A DNA stretch of 38,675 bases from an uncultured Gammaproteobacteria bacterium (GCA_903887045.1 CAISOD010000281.1:1-38675); one strand, 5' to 3'; numbered from the stretch's first letter, positions 1-8,279 are shown. Made by a program: numbers and translations. The notes: generated by a model not told the origin, from the letters alone.

Positions 1-73
1 CAAGATCGATGAAGGCGTTGAGAAAGGCAGCCAGCAGAAAGGCGTGGCTGCCGCGACTCTCAGGCTTGCTCAT
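1..73 (-). CDS. 5' end of a probable membrane-protein gene (partial)
   Basis: An ATG at 71-73 on the minus strand opens a frame that reads MSKPESRGSHAFLLAAFLNA and then FIDL before running off the left edge. The start lies inside the last codons of rnt, overlapping it by 14 bp, which suggests translational coupling. After a short polar N-terminus the visible residues become hydrophobic, as at the first membrane segment of a transporter. The phrase NAFIDL is reminiscent of the first helix of MFS-type carriers. Only 24 codons are visible, so no function can be assigned. Confidence 0.4.
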   Translation of the reverse strand, partial: MSKPESRGSHAFLLAAFLNAFIDL

Positions 74-707
74 CGCTCACCTCGGCCTCAAGCGGAAAGT
101 CGGGGACATCGCGCAATCCTCCCAGCGCGTGCCAGCGATTCACCATGGCGCAGAACAGGTCGGCAGTTTTTTCGGCGTCGTAACGGGCGTTGTGTGCCTC
201 GCCGGGTTCAAACCCCAGCCCGGCTACTTCACAGGCGCGCGCCAGTACCGTCTGGCCGTAACACAGCGCAGCCATTGATGCAGTATCCAGGCTTGAAAAT
301 GGATGGAACGGGTTGCGCTTTAGCTTGTTGCGCTCGGCGCCGGCATTGATGAAGCCGTGGTCGAAGTGGGCGTTGTGTCCCACCAGAATCGCGCGCGTAC
401 AACCGGTGGCTTTCACCTTGGCGCGAATTGCCTGGAACATTTCCTGGAACACCTGCAGTTCGGGATGGGCGATGCGCAGCGGATGATGCGGATTGATGCC
501 GGTGAACTTCAGTGCCGATTCTTCCAGGTTGGCGCCGGCGAACGGCACCACGCGGTAGAAATGGGTGGACTCGCGCACCAGTTGGCCATCGGCGTTGAAG
601 TCAAGCAGCACTGCAGCTACTTCCAAGAGTGCATCAGTGGCTGCATTGAAACCGCCGCATTCAACGTCGATGACAACCGGCAGATAACCGCGGAAACGCT
701 TGCTCAT
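60..707 (-). CDS. rnt: Ribonuclease T (DEDDh 3'-5' exoribonuclease)
   Basis: RNase T trims the 3' ends of tRNAs (including CCA end turnover), 5S and 23S rRNA and other small stable RNAs in the cytoplasm. From the ATG at 707 the product has 215 residues, exactly the length of the E. coli enzyme; the frame extends upstream to 836 but would then overlap no conserved sequence. All DEDDh exonuclease motifs are visible: D14 and E16 in IDVECGG (ExoI), the Asp of GHNAHFDHGF (ExoII), and HNARYDAEKTADLF (ExoIII, with the general-base His and last Asp). It lies 70 bp downstream of pyrC on the same strand, the pyrC-rnt order also seen in pseudomonads, and the next gene overlaps its stop codon. Confidence 0.95.
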   Translation of the reverse strand: MSKRFRGYLPVVIDVECGGFNAATDALLEVAAVLLDFNADGQLVRESTHFYRVVPFAGANLEESALKFTGINPHHPLRIAHPELQVFQEMFQAIRAKVKATGCTRAILVGHNAHFDHGFINAGAERNKLKRNPFHPFSSLDTASMAALCYGQTVLARACEVAGLGFEPGEAHNARYDAEKTADLFCAMVNRWHALGGLRDVPDFPLEAEVSDEQA

Positions 708-777
708 GATGCTGGAAGTGCTGTGCTTGCCGTCTGGCGTTTCAGTCACGTTTTGCTTGTCCTTGTTGTGCTTTTCA

Positions 778-1809
778 TTATCGAACCTGCCAATGCACGG
801 TGTCGCCGGCACGCAGCGGCACGATGTGGTGTTCACCGAACGAGAATTCCTTGTCGAGCACCCAGGGCTTCCTGATCAGTGTGATGTGTTGCGTATTGCG
901 CGGCATTCCGTAGAAATCAGGGCCGTGATGGCTGGCAAAGGCTTCCAGCTTGTCGAGAGCACCAAGCTGTTCGAATATCTCTGCGTAGAGTTCGAGCGCT
1001 GCCACCGCAGTGAAGCAGCCAGCACACCCACAAGCCGTTTCTTTCAGGTGTTTGGCATGTGGTGCCGAGTCAGTGCCGAGAAATACTTTGGGTGAACCGC
1101 TTTTGACAAAATCGAGCAGGGCCTGCTGATGCACATTGCGCTTGAGCACGGGCAGGCAATACAAATGCGGACGCACACCGCCAACCAGCATGTGATTGCG
1201 GTTGTACATCAGGTGCTGCACTGTAACTGTTGATGCAATATTGTCGGGTGCTGACTGCAAAAACTGCACAGAATCCCTCGTGCTGATGTGTTCGAGCACT
1301 ACTTTCAGTTGCGGAAAGCGCTGGCACAGCGGTACCAATATGGTATCGATGAATACTTTTTCACGGTCAAATATGTCGATATCCGGATGCGTCACCTCGC
1401 CATGCACCAGCAGCAACAACCCGGTGTCGCTCAGCGCTTCCAGTGCCGGGTAGATGTTGGTGATGTTGGTCACGCCATGGGTGGAATTGGTGGTGGCTCC
1501 GGCAGGATACAGTTTGGCGGCGACTACGTGCCCGCTGGCAGCGGCACGGCGGATCTCGTCAGCACTGGTTTCATCTGTCAGATAGAGCACCATCAGCGGT
1601 TCAAAACCGGAGCCGGCCGGACTGTGCGCAATTAGGCGTTCGCGATAAGCCAGGGCCTGCTCGGTGTTTTTGACCGGTGGCACCAGATTGGGCATTGCAA
1701 TGGCTCGACGGAAGACACGGGCGGTGTGCGGCACGGTATGGCTCAACACCTCTCCATCGCGGAAATGCACGTGCCAGTCATCGGGGCGTAGCAGGGTAAG
1801 TTCTTGCAT
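778..1809 (-). CDS. pyrC: Dihydroorotase (class II, PyrC type)
   Basis: Dihydroorotase catalyses the reversible cyclisation of N-carbamoyl-aspartate to dihydroorotate, the third step of pyrimidine synthesis. The N-terminus [15 protein letters not shown] carries the HxH metal-ligand pair. Later come the K of VAAKLYPAG (the lysine normally carboxylated to bridge the two zincs), the His in LVHGEVTHP and LEHIST, and the Asp in LGTDSAPH. Length is 343 residues from the ATG at 1809, against 348 in E. coli. An alternative ATG at 1824 adds MVSLC; neither start has a strong Shine-Dalgarno, so the start is uncertain by five codons. The gene is divergent from mrcB. The short gap holds an AT-rich inverted repeat (cattat, gcg, ataatg at 1843-1857) that can supply a minus-strand -10 CATAAT. 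Confidence 0.95.
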   Translation of the reverse strand: MQELTLLRPDDWHVHFRDGEVLSHTVPHTARVFRRAIAMPNLVPPVKNTEQALAYRERLIAHSPAGSGFEPLMVLYLTDETSADEIRRAAASGHVVAAKLYPAGATTNSTHGVTNITNIYPALEALSDTGLLLLVHGEVTHPDIDIFDREKVFIDTILVPLCQRFPQLKVVLEHISTRDSVQFLQSAPDNIASTVTVQHLMYNRNHMLVGGVRPHLYCLPVLKRNVHQQALLDFVKSGSPKVFLGTDSAPHAKHLKETACGCAGCFTAVAALELYAEIFEQLGALDKLEAFASHHGPDFYGMPRNTQHITLIRKPWVLDKEFSFGEHHIVPLRAGDTVHWQVR

Positions 1810-1863
1810 GCAGAGTGAAACCATTCATCTTTGGCAGGCCGGCATTATGCGATAATGGCGGGC

Positions 1864-4194
1864 ATGGCTTCACCCAATTCTTCAACGGGGCGTTCCGCGC
1901 CCCACGCCCCATCTCCGCGCTCCCCCCGTTGGCATGTGCCCCGTTTCGTGTGGCACTTGCTGCTGTGGAGCACGCTTGCCTTTGCCGGCTGGTGCGTGTG
2001 GATCGATTTTGAAGTGCGTCGCGATTTTGAGGCGCTGCAATGGGCCTTGCCGGCCCGCATCTATTCACGTCCGGTCGAACTCTATGCTGGTGCCCACATC
2101 AGTCAGCAGCACTTGGTGGACTACCTGCAGCGGCTTGGTTACCGCCGTTCTGCCCAAGTGGCCGGCCCTGGTGAGTATCAGCAAGGGGAGGAGCGGGTGA
2201 GATTACGTACCCGGGGCTTCCAGTTCTGGGATGGCGTCGAACCGCCGGTATATGCCGAGCTCGATTTTGACGGTCGCCATGTGCATAGCCTGCAAGGCGA
2301 GGGAGCCAGCGAGCTGGCCTTGTTGCGGCTGGAACCTGTCGAAATAGAACAGGTGAACCCCACCACCGGCGAAGATCGCCTGCCAGTAGCGCTGAATGAA
2401 GTACCCCCCGAGTTGGTGAATGCCGTTATTGCCATTGAAGACCAGCGCTTCTACACGCATCACGGCATTGACCCCATTGGCATTGCGCGTGCGATGTGGG
2501 CCAACATCCGTGCCGGCGGCATCGTGCAGGGAGGCAGTACATTGACGCAGCAGTTGATCAAGAATCTCTACCTCGATCGTGAGCAAACGCTGCGCCGCAA
2601 AGCAGAAGAGGCCTTGATGGCCATCGCGCTCGAGCTGCATTTCAGCAAGGAAGAAATCCTTACTGCCTACATGAATGAAATTTTCCTCGGCCAGGACGGC
2701 AATCGTGCCATCCATGGTTTTGCGCTGGCAGCCCAGCATTATTTCGGCCGGCCCTTGAATGAACTCAAGGTGGACGAGCTGGCATTGTTGGCAGGCATCG
2801 GTCGGGGCGCCTCCTATTACAACCCGCTGCGCTATCCCGACCGCGCAGTCGAGCGCCGCAACGTCGTATTGACTCGCATGCATGAGCGGGGCGACATCAC
2901 CGATGATACGTTTACCCGCGGGCAGAAAGCCAAATTGCAGGTGCGTGAGAAGACCGGCAGCCGCAGTGGCTACCCGGCTTTCATGGAACTGGTTTACGAC
3001 AACCTCAGCCGTGACTACGACAGCGCTGCGCTGCGCACCGAGGGTCTCAGGATATTCACCACGCTCGATTTGACGATGCAGAACAGTGTCGAAGCCAAAC
3101 TGGATGGCGCCGTCAAAGCGGTCGAACGCGCCAATGCCAAAACTCCGCTCGAAACTGCCGTCGTCATCACTGATGCCAATACCGGCGAAGTGCGCGCGCT
3201 GGCCGGTGGCCGCCAACGCGGCTACAGCGGCTTCAACCGCGCTTTGCATGCGGTAAGGCCCATCGGCTCGCTGGTGAAGCCAGCGGTGTACCTGGCGGCA
3301 TTGGAATCTCCCGACTACAGTCTGGCCACCGTGTTGTCCGATCGTGAAATTGGAATACCGCAACCAAAAGGCGAAACCTGGCGACCGCAGAATTACGACC
3401 GCGAAGTGAATGGTGATGTGTACTTGTTCGACGCGCTCGAACGCTCGCTCAACCTCGCTACGGTTGATCTTGGTTTGAAAGTCGGTGTGCCCACCGTAGT
3501 GGAAGCCCTGCAGCGCCTGGGCTACAACGGCGATGCGCTGCCGTATCCATCGCTGCTGCTCGGAGCCGTCGACATGACGCCTGTCGAAGTGGCGCAGATA
3601 TACCAGACTCTGGCGAGTTCCGGCTTCCGTTCACCGCTGCGGGCAGTGGAAGCGGTGACAACTGCCACCGGCGAGCCGTTGGCCTATTACGGAATCGAAA
3701 CCACGCAAGTGGCCGACCCTGCTGCCGTGTTCCTGCTTGAACATGCGATGCAGGGTGTATTCGAACGCGGCACTGCCCGCGGTGCGCTCAACACGCTCGG
3801 CGATCGCATGCCATTGGCCGGCAAGACCGGCACTACCAACGACTTGCGTGACAGCTGGTTTGCCGGCTACGGCAACGATCTGTTAGGCGTTGTGTGGCTG
3901 GGCCACGATGACAACACGGATACCGGTCTTACCGGCGCCACCGGCGCGCTGCGGGTGTGGGCTACCTTGATGAAGGAGCTCGACATCACGCCGCGCCAGA
4001 TTACACAGCCAGCTGAAATCCAATGGGAACAGGTGCCCGCGCGCCCGGTGGCTGATGCCGGCCGCCGCGACTGTAACGAGGCAATGTCGCTGCCGTTCCA
4101 CAATGCACGCTTGCCGTCGGTGGATTACACCTGCGAGGTAAATGAATCGTTCTTTGATCGCGTGCTCGATCGTTTCCGGAGCTTGGGCCAATAA
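1864..4194 (+). CDS. mrcB: Penicillin-binding protein 1B (bifunctional glycosyltransferase/transpeptidase)
   Basis: Class A PBP of the inner membrane that polymerises lipid II into glycan strands and cross-links the peptides. About 776 residues. A short Pro/Ser/Arg-rich cytoplasmic tail is followed by one membrane segment (HLLLWSTLAFAGWCVWI). Then comes a UB2H-like region with the motif PARIYSRPVELYAG. The GT51 domain follows, with catalytic Glu about residue 192 in AIEDQRFYTHHGIDP and the GGSTLTQQLIKNLYL motif. The transpeptidase domain has SLVK with nucleophile Ser about 469, SLNLA as the SxN motif, and GKTGTT with Lys about 654. ATG codons at 1855 and 1864 are both possible, neither with a good ribosome-binding site; the frame opens further at a TTG (1831). 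It is divergent from pyrC and followed by a lipoprotein gene likely to encode its activator. Confidence 0.95.
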   Translation: MASPNSSTGRSAPHAPSPRSPRWHVPRFVWHLLLWSTLAFAGWCVWIDFEVRRDFEALQWALPARIYSRPVELYAGAHISQQHLVDYLQRLGYRRSAQVAGPGEYQQGEERVRLRTRGFQFWDGVEPPVYAELDFDGRHVHSLQGEGASELALLRLEPVEIEQVNPTTGEDRLPVALNEVPPELVNAVIAIEDQRFYTHHGIDPIGIARAMWANIRAGGIVQGGSTLTQQLIKNLYLDREQTLRRKAEEALMAIALELHFSKEEILTAYMNEIFLGQDGNRAIHGFALAAQHYFGRPLNELKVDELALLAGIGRGASYYNPLRYPDRAVERRNVVLTRMHERGDITDDTFTRGQKAKLQVREKTGSRSGYPAFMELVYDNLSRDYDSAALRTEGLRIFTTLDLTMQNSVEAKLDGAVKAVERANAKTPLETAVVITDANTGEVRALAGGRQRGYSGFNRALHAVRPIGSLVKPAVYLAALESPDYSLATVLSDREIGIPQPKGETWRPQNYDREVNGDVYLFDALERSLNLATVDLGLKVGVPTVVEALQRLGYNGDALPYPSLLLGAVDMTPVEVAQIYQTLASSGFRSPLRAVEAVTTATGEPLAYYGIETTQVADPAAVFLLEHAMQGVFERGTARGALNTLGDRMPLAGKTGTTNDLRDSWFAGYGNDLLGVVWLGHDDNTDTGLTGATGALRVWATLMKELDITPRQITQPAEIQWEQVPARPVADAGRRDCNEAMSLPFHNARLPSVDYTCEVNESFFDRVLDRFRSLGQ

Positions 4195-4214
4195 AAACGC
4201 CAGCGAAGAGTCGG

Positions 4215-4298
4215 ATGAGGAGCCCAATGAAGCAACCAAGGAAGCACCCAATGAAGAGTCCAGTGGAGAGCCCAGTGGAGAGCCCAGTGCAGAGATCA
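4215..4298 (+). repeat. Seven tandem 12-bp repeats carrying start-codon and Shine-Dalgarno-like units
   Basis: Seven consecutive 12-mers fill the space between the mrcB stop and the lipoprotein start. The approximate consensus is RTGRAGAGCCCA; units five and six are identical (GTGGAGAGCCCA). Six of the seven units start with ATG or GTG in the frame of the lipoprotein gene (4215, 4227, 4251, 4263, 4275, 4287) and each contains a purine-rich AGGAG/GGAG-like core. The real ATG at 4299 follows directly. In translation the units would read SPVE-like tetrapeptides, which would be odd as the n-region of a signal peptide. Confidence 0.85.
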
Positions 4299-4784
4299 AT
4301 GAATTGCCTGCAACTTGCCACCGTGCTGCTCGGCTGCGCGGTACTCACGGCGTGTACCACTACGTATGTGCCGCCGGTTGAACCAGCGCCGCCAGTAATG
4401 GCAGAGCCAACACCCGAGCCGGCGCCACAACCCGCACCTGTTGTTGTCAATCCAGCCCCACAGTTACCACCGCCGGTAGCAACCCCTACACCCGAACCGG
4501 TTGCACCAGCCGCAACACCGACTTCCACCCTGTTGGCTTCGGTACAGTCCGCAGTTGCTGCCGGTGATCTTGATCGGGGTGCTGCACTCAGCGAACGTGC
4601 ATTACGCATCAGCCCACGTGACGCGAACCTGTGGTACCAGCTTGCACTGATCCGCTATCGCCAGCAGCGTTTCAGCGAAGCCGGTGACACAGCACGACGT
4701 GCGCTTTCAATGGCAGGCAGTGATGCGGTGTTGCAACGGCAGATCAACACTTTGCTGCAGCAGATTGGAAGTGGGACGCCATAG
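4299..4784 (+). CDS. TPR lipoprotein, probable LpoP-type activator of PBP1b
   Basis: A 161-residue predicted outer-membrane lipoprotein. The signal peptide MNCLQLATVLLGCAVLTAC ends in the lipobox LTAC with the lipidated Cys at 19. A linker of about 60 residues rich in Pro, Ala and Glu follows, long enough to cross the periplasm. A C-terminal tetratricopeptide-like domain follows (LDRGAALSERALRISPRDA, then LWYQLALIRYRQQRFSEAGD, then a last helix). This architecture is that of Pseudomonas LpoP, the TPR lipoprotein that activates PBP1b, and the position directly after mrcB fits that role. The link is by architecture and neighbourhood only. The start at 4299 was chosen because it begins the signal peptide; the in-frame extension upstream is the 12-bp repeat array. 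Confidence 0.75.
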   Translation: MNCLQLATVLLGCAVLTACTTTYVPPVEPAPPVMAEPTPEPAPQPAPVVVNPAPQLPPPVATPTPEPVAPAATPTSTLLASVQSAVAAGDLDRGAALSERALRISPRDANLWYQLALIRYRQQRFSEAGDTARRALSMAGSDAVLQRQINTLLQQIGSGTP

Positions 4785-4807
4785 GCTCCAGACCGCTGCC
4801 GGAATTC

Positions 4808-4827
4808 CCCGGGTACTGATACCCGGG
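4808..4827. terminator. Perfect hairpin between convergent genes, possible weak bidirectional terminator
   Basis: The arms CCCGGGTA and TACCCGGG enclose a CTGA tetraloop: an 8-bp perfect stem between the lipoprotein stop (4784) and the stop of the minus-strand small gene (4836). The only downstream pyrimidine tract on the plus strand is a short AGTTTCT, and the minus strand has none. It could help terminate transcription in either direction but lacks a full U-run. Confidence 0.45.
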
Positions 4828-4835
4828 AGTTTCTG

Positions 4836-5039
4836 TCAGTCCCGCAACAGGAAAGTCAGCAGGAACAAGCTCAGCTTGAATCCGAGCAGTTTGAGGCCCT
4901 TGCGGGCCTCGGCGGGTTTCAGGCGTGCCACCATCGGCATCGCTCCAAATACCTTGCCTTTCACTACCAGTTCGTTGCCCTTGCGTTCGATGGCGCTGAT
5001 TTCCATCAGTACGCTGTTGTCTGGTGCGTAGAGTTTCAC
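4836..5039 (-). CDS. Small membrane-anchored protein of unknown function
   Basis: A 67-residue protein starting at a GTG only 3 bp after the stop of the molybdoprotein gene, so almost certainly co-translated with it. The first 45 residues look like a small beta-rich domain (MKLYAPDNSVLMEISAIERK, then NELVVKGKVFGAMPMVARLK). The last 18 are hydrophobic (LLGFKLSLFLLTFLL) and end in RD, which suggests a C-terminal membrane tail. I do not recognise the family. Coupling to a periplasmic molybdoenzyme raises the idea of an accessory or anchoring subunit, but nothing in the sequence shows it. Confidence 0.7.
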   Translation of the reverse strand: MKLYAPDNSVLMEISAIERKGNELVVKGKVFGAMPMVARLKPAEARKGLKLLGFKLSLFLLTFLLRD

Positions 5040-5042
5040 TGG

Positions 5043-6230
5043 TTAACCGATCATGACTTTGCGTGGGAACTGGGCGTAATTCTCCCAACGGGTTGGCTTC
5101 TCGGGCAGTTCTTCCTGGGTGGCTTGCACCTGACCGTTCACATCAATCACGCGCGACACAAGGGTGTGTTCGCCGGCGCTGGCGCCTTTCCAGTCGTAGC
5201 TGAACAACTTCCACGAATACTGGCCATTGGCGGTGTCCACGGTGGCTGCTTGCCACGGGCCACCGTCGATACTGATTTCGACAGCGCGCAATGGCGTGCC
5301 ATCGTTCAGTACGAAGCCGCTGATGCGATGGCCGCTGCTGCTTTTGGTGACCCGCACGATGGAGGATTTCAGACGGATCTTGGTGACCGAACGTTCTTCC
5401 CAGCGCACTTCGCCGCCGATGTCCTGCTTGCTCAAGGTGACGTAGTCACGACCCATGAAGCGGCCCATGAAGCGGCGGTCCTGCACGTGGATCTGCGACA
5501 GCCATTTGACGTTGGCTACGCCGTACCAGCCCGGTACGACGAGACGCAGCGGCGCACCATGATAAAGCGGCAGCGCTTCGCCGTTCATTTCGTAGGCCAG
5601 TATGGCGCCGGCATTGAGCGCATCGGTGATGTGCATGCTGCGGCCGAACGACTGCTCCACCTTGACGTCGCGGATGGTCTCTTCGCCCTTGTCGATGCCA
5701 TAGAACACCACTTCGATGCCGTCGGTTTTGATGCCGGCTTCTTCCAGCAGTGGTTTCAGCGGTGTGCCGCCCCATTTGGCATTGCCGATCAGGCCCTGGA
5801 ACAGGCGCGGGCTGTTACCACCGCATTCAAAGCCGGCGTCGATTTCCACTTTTGGGCGGGCACGAATTGCCGCCATGTCGAGCGTCAGTTCTTTGTTGAC
5901 TAGGCCGGTGACGCGCAAGCTGTGGTTGGCTGCAACCTCTGTGGGCTGGCCGTAGTGCTGGATGATGTAGAAGTCGTCATTCGGTGTGTAGAACGACGAG
6001 ATGGTGCGGCTGTCGAGGTAGTGGGTGGCGCCGGGTGCGACTGGCGGTGCGACGAATTCGGGCGGCATGTCGGTGAACGGCACCAGTTCCTCGTCGGCGG
6101 CGATGGCGAACCGGCTCCAAAGACTCTGGCTGGCAGCCAGCGACAAAGCGCCAATTGTCATTCCTTGTTTGAGAAAACCGCGACGTTCCTGGTCAGCTTC
6201 CTGCAGCAGTTTGTTGTTGTTGTCAGTCAT
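5043..6230 (-). CDS. Tat-exported sulfite-oxidase-family molybdenum-cofactor oxidoreductase
   Basis: A 395-residue predicted periplasmic enzyme. The N-terminus has a twin-arginine signal (QERRGFLKQG followed by a hydrophobic stretch). The body is an oxidoreductase molybdopterin-binding domain with the molybdenum-ligand Cys at about 136 in FECGGNSPRLF. The C-terminal part (about 280-390) matches the Mo-co dimerisation domain (GFVLNDGTPLRAVEISIDGG, WKLFSYDW). Members oxidise sulfite or reduce S- or N-oxides; the substrate here is unknown. There is no haem motif in the protein and no cytochrome next to it, unlike SorAB. The ATG at 6230 has AAGAGGAA nearby; the frame opens upstream to 6383 but that part is not signal-like. 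It is followed at 3 bp by the 67-residue membrane protein. Confidence 0.88.
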   Translation of the reverse strand: MTDNNNKLLQEADQERRGFLKQGMTIGALSLAASQSLWSRFAIAADEELVPFTDMPPEFVAPPVAPGATHYLDSRTISSFYTPNDDFYIIQHYGQPTEVAANHSLRVTGLVNKELTLDMAAIRARPKVEIDAGFECGGNSPRLFQGLIGNAKWGGTPLKPLLEEAGIKTDGIEVVFYGIDKGEETIRDVKVEQSFGRSMHITDALNAGAILAYEMNGEALPLYHGAPLRLVVPGWYGVANVKWLSQIHVQDRRFMGRFMGRDYVTLSKQDIGGEVRWEERSVTKIRLKSSIVRVTKSSSGHRISGFVLNDGTPLRAVEISIDGGPWQAATVDTANGQYSWKLFSYDWKGASAGEHTLVSRVIDVNGQVQATQEELPEKPTRWENYAQFPRKVMIG

Positions 6231-6287
6231 CGTGCAGTTCCTCTTGGGATGGGGCGGGTGGGAAGCGGGTAGCAATGTGTGGCCTGC

Positions 6288-6317
6288 ATTATTTGCCTGT
6301 GAGTGTACGCTGGTCAA
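6288..6317 (-). promoter_or_regulatory. Candidate sigma-70 promoter for the molybdoprotein gene
   Basis: On the minus strand TTGACC (6312-6317) and AATAAT (6288-6293) are separated by 18 bp. Transcription would begin near 6281, leaving about 50 nt of leader before the ATG at 6230. Found by eye only. Confidence 0.45.
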
Positions 6318-6322
6318 ACGGC

Positions 6323-6351
6323 TTGAACGCGGCCTGCTGGCGGCATAGGCT
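6323..6351 (+). promoter_or_regulatory. Candidate sigma-70 promoter for the hydrolase-dipeptidase operon
   Basis: TTGAAC (6323-6328) and TAGGCT (6346-6351) are separated by 17 bp. A start near 6358 would leave about 20 nt containing the AGGGGG ribosome-binding site of the gene at 6378. It lies almost back-to-back with the promoter of the divergent molybdoprotein gene. Confidence 0.4.
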
Positions 6352-6377
6352 GCGCTACCAATCCAGGGGGTCCTTAC

Positions 6378-7496
6378 ATGCAACAGCGAATCAAGTCAGT
6401 TGCGCATTCCATCTCATCGGCCGTGGTGTTGCTGCTGGCGGCCGCCACTGCTTCGGCGCAGTCAGTGCCGGTACGCCATGAACACCAGGTCATGGTGCAG
6501 TCGACGGCACCGGCCACAGCCGGCCAGGCAATAGAGCTCTACGTGCGCGAAGTAAGCTCATCTGCGCCGACCGAAGCCATCCCGGTATTGTTCGTGCACG
6601 GTGCCGGCACCCCGGCCGAAGTGGCGTTCGATGTGCCAGTGGCCGGCTATAGTTGGATGGCTTACCTGGCCGAGCGTGGTTTTGCCACCTATGCCACCGA
6701 CATGACCGGTTACGGCCGCTCGCAACGGCCGGCCCCCATGGCGGATCGTTGCAACCTCAGTGAAGAACAGCAGAAACAGGAATTCGGCGATGCCTGTGCC
6801 GCCACCGTCGCCACGGCGCTGACGACAATGGAATCCGACTGGCACGACATCGACGCGGTGGTGGATTTTCTGCGCGCAAAACATGGCGTTGATCAGGTGA
6901 AACTGGTCGGCTGGTCGCAAGGCGGCCCGCGCACCTTGGGTTATGCCCATGGACATGCCGACAAAGTGGCCAGCGTGGTGGTATTGGCCCCGGCCTACAA
7001 TCGCAACGCCGCAGCAACAGCGGCTAATGCCCCGATCGCCGGCACTGCAATCACCAAACAATCGCAACAGGATTTCCTCACCCAGTGGAACGGCCAGGCG
7101 CCGTGTATGAACCAGTACGACCCGGTTGTGGCCACCGCAGTGTGGAATGAAATGCTGGCATCGGACCCGATAGGGGCCACCTGGGGCAGCGGAGTACGAC
7201 GTGCGCCGCGGGTGCCGACCTTCGGCTGGACGCCCACTGAAGTCGCTGCCACTACAGTGCCGGTACTGCTGGCTGCAGGGCTCACCGATGGCCAGGTGAG
7301 GCCCGACCGTGTACGCGAGCTGTATGCCGATATCGGCTCCAGCAGCAAGGTATTGGTGGAGTTGGAATGTGCGTCGCATAACGCGATGTGGGAACACGGC
7401 GCCGAGCGGCTGTTTGATGCCAGCTATCAATGGCTGCACGACACTACCTACGACGGCAAGACCAGCGGCACTTTTGTGCTGAAGTCGGCAAAGTAA
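6378..7496 (+). CDS. Secreted alpha/beta-hydrolase
   Basis: A 372-residue alpha/beta-fold hydrolase with an N-terminal signal peptide (hydrophobic VVLLLAAATASAQ, probable cleavage after ASA). The oxyanion-hole motif is LFVHGAG, the nucleophile elbow GWSQGG has Ser 180, and the catalytic His is probably H334 in ASHNAMW. The acid is probably the Asp in LLAAGLTDGQV. It could be an esterase, lipase or lactonase of the periplasm; the substrate cannot be read from the sequence. The start has a good ribosome-binding site (AGGGGG). The next gene, a D,D-dipeptidase, begins 4 bp after the stop. A second secreted hydrolase of similar design lies at 36817-37893. Confidence 0.8.
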   Translation: MQQRIKSVAHSISSAVVLLLAAATASAQSVPVRHEHQVMVQSTAPATAGQAIELYVREVSSSAPTEAIPVLFVHGAGTPAEVAFDVPVAGYSWMAYLAERGFATYATDMTGYGRSQRPAPMADRCNLSEEQQKQEFGDACAATVATALTTMESDWHDIDAVVDFLRAKHGVDQVKLVGWSQGGPRTLGYAHGHADKVASVVVLAPAYNRNAAATAANAPIAGTAITKQSQQDFLTQWNGQAPCMNQYDPVVATAVWNEMLASDPIGATWGSGVRRAPRVPTFGWTPTEVAATTVPVLLAAGLTDGQVRPDRVRELYADIGSSSKVLVELECASHNAMWEHGAERLFDASYQWLHDTTYDGKTSGTFVLKSAK

Positions 7497-7500
7497 CGCA

Positions 7501-8157
7501 GTGACCAGCAAATTCGCTGCTTTCTCGGCTGTCGATCATCACGCCGAGATCCCTGACAATTTTGTGCACCTGCGCGAAGTGATTGCCGACATCGCCGAAG
7601 ATCTGCGCTATGCCGGCCCCAACAACTTCATCGGCTCACCGGTACCTGGCTACGAAGCCTCACGCGTCATAGTCACACTGGAAGCCGCACTTGCGCTGAA
7701 GCAAGCGCAGTGTGAATTGTCGTACAGCGGTCTCGCACTGAAGGTATTTGATGGCTATCGTCCCCAGCGTGCGGTGGACTTTTTCGGACGCTGGGCCGCT
7801 GACAGCGCCGACACATTGATGCAGCAGCGCTTCTATCCACGGGTAGCGAAGCAGGATCTGTTCACGCTCGGCTATCTCGTCAAGCAGAGCAGCCACAGCC
7901 GCGGTAGTACCCTGGATCTGACTCTGATCGACGCCATCAGCGGTGATGAGCTCGACATGGGTACCGAGTTTGATTTCTTCGACTTGTTGTCGTGGCCGTC
8001 GGCTACTGCAGTCAGCGCTTCACAGCGTGCCAATCGGCTCTTGCTGCGCAGCGTGATGACCCAGGCAGGATTTGCAGGGGTAGAAGAAGAGTGGTGGCAT
8101 TTCACGCTGCGTGATGAACCTTACGCGGACCGCTACTTTGATTTCGCAATACGATAG
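7501..8157 (+). CDS. ddpX: D-alanyl-D-alanine dipeptidase (VanX/DdpX family, peptidase M15D)
   Basis: Zinc peptidase that hydrolyses the D-Ala-D-Ala dipeptide; DdpX lets Gram-negatives recycle it, while VanX serves vancomycin resistance. The 218 residues contain the VanX signatures: the substrate-contacting Arg in DGYRPQRAVDFF, the zinc ligands in SSHSRGSTLDLTL (SxHxxGxxxD), and catalytic Glu plus the third zinc ligand in EEWWHF. There is no obvious signal peptide, so it is probably cytoplasmic. It starts with GTG 4 bp after the hydrolase stop and has no clear Shine-Dalgarno, suggesting coupled translation. No vanH or vanA partner is nearby, so recycling is more likely than resistance. Confidence 0.85.
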   Translation: MTSKFAAFSAVDHHAEIPDNFVHLREVIADIAEDLRYAGPNNFIGSPVPGYEASRVIVTLEAALALKQAQCELSYSGLALKVFDGYRPQRAVDFFGRWAADSADTLMQQRFYPRVAKQDLFTLGYLVKQSSHSRGSTLDLTLIDAISGDELDMGTEFDFFDLLSWPSATAVSASQRANRLLLRSVMTQAGFAGVEEEWWHFTLRDEPYADRYFDFAIR

Positions 8158-8279
8158 GCAACAACCCAACCGAACCAGCCAGTGCTGGACCCGATGGCGG
8201 TATGCGGATTACGCTACGGCCTGCTGTCGATAAATACCAAGTTGATGTCAAAACAACAAAAAGACACAGGAAGGCCTTC

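Noticed and set aside
204-217. tRNA T-loop-like string GGGTTCAAACCCC
   Set aside because: It lies inside rnt, and no acceptor, D or anticodon stems can be built around it.
1843-1857. AT-rich palindrome between pyrC and mrcB as an operator
   Set aside because: Arms of 6 bp are short and overlap the possible mrcB start; more simply read as a -10 element for pyrC.
2203-3363. 386-codon frame on the minus strand
   Set aside because: Antisense to the mrcB gene with all its PBP motifs; His/Gln-rich composition typical of a shadow frame.
3883-4299. Ser/Leu/Gly-rich repeats on the minus strand (LGSPLGSPLDSS)
   Set aside because: This is the reverse reading of the 12-bp tandem repeat and the end of mrcB, not a separate protein.
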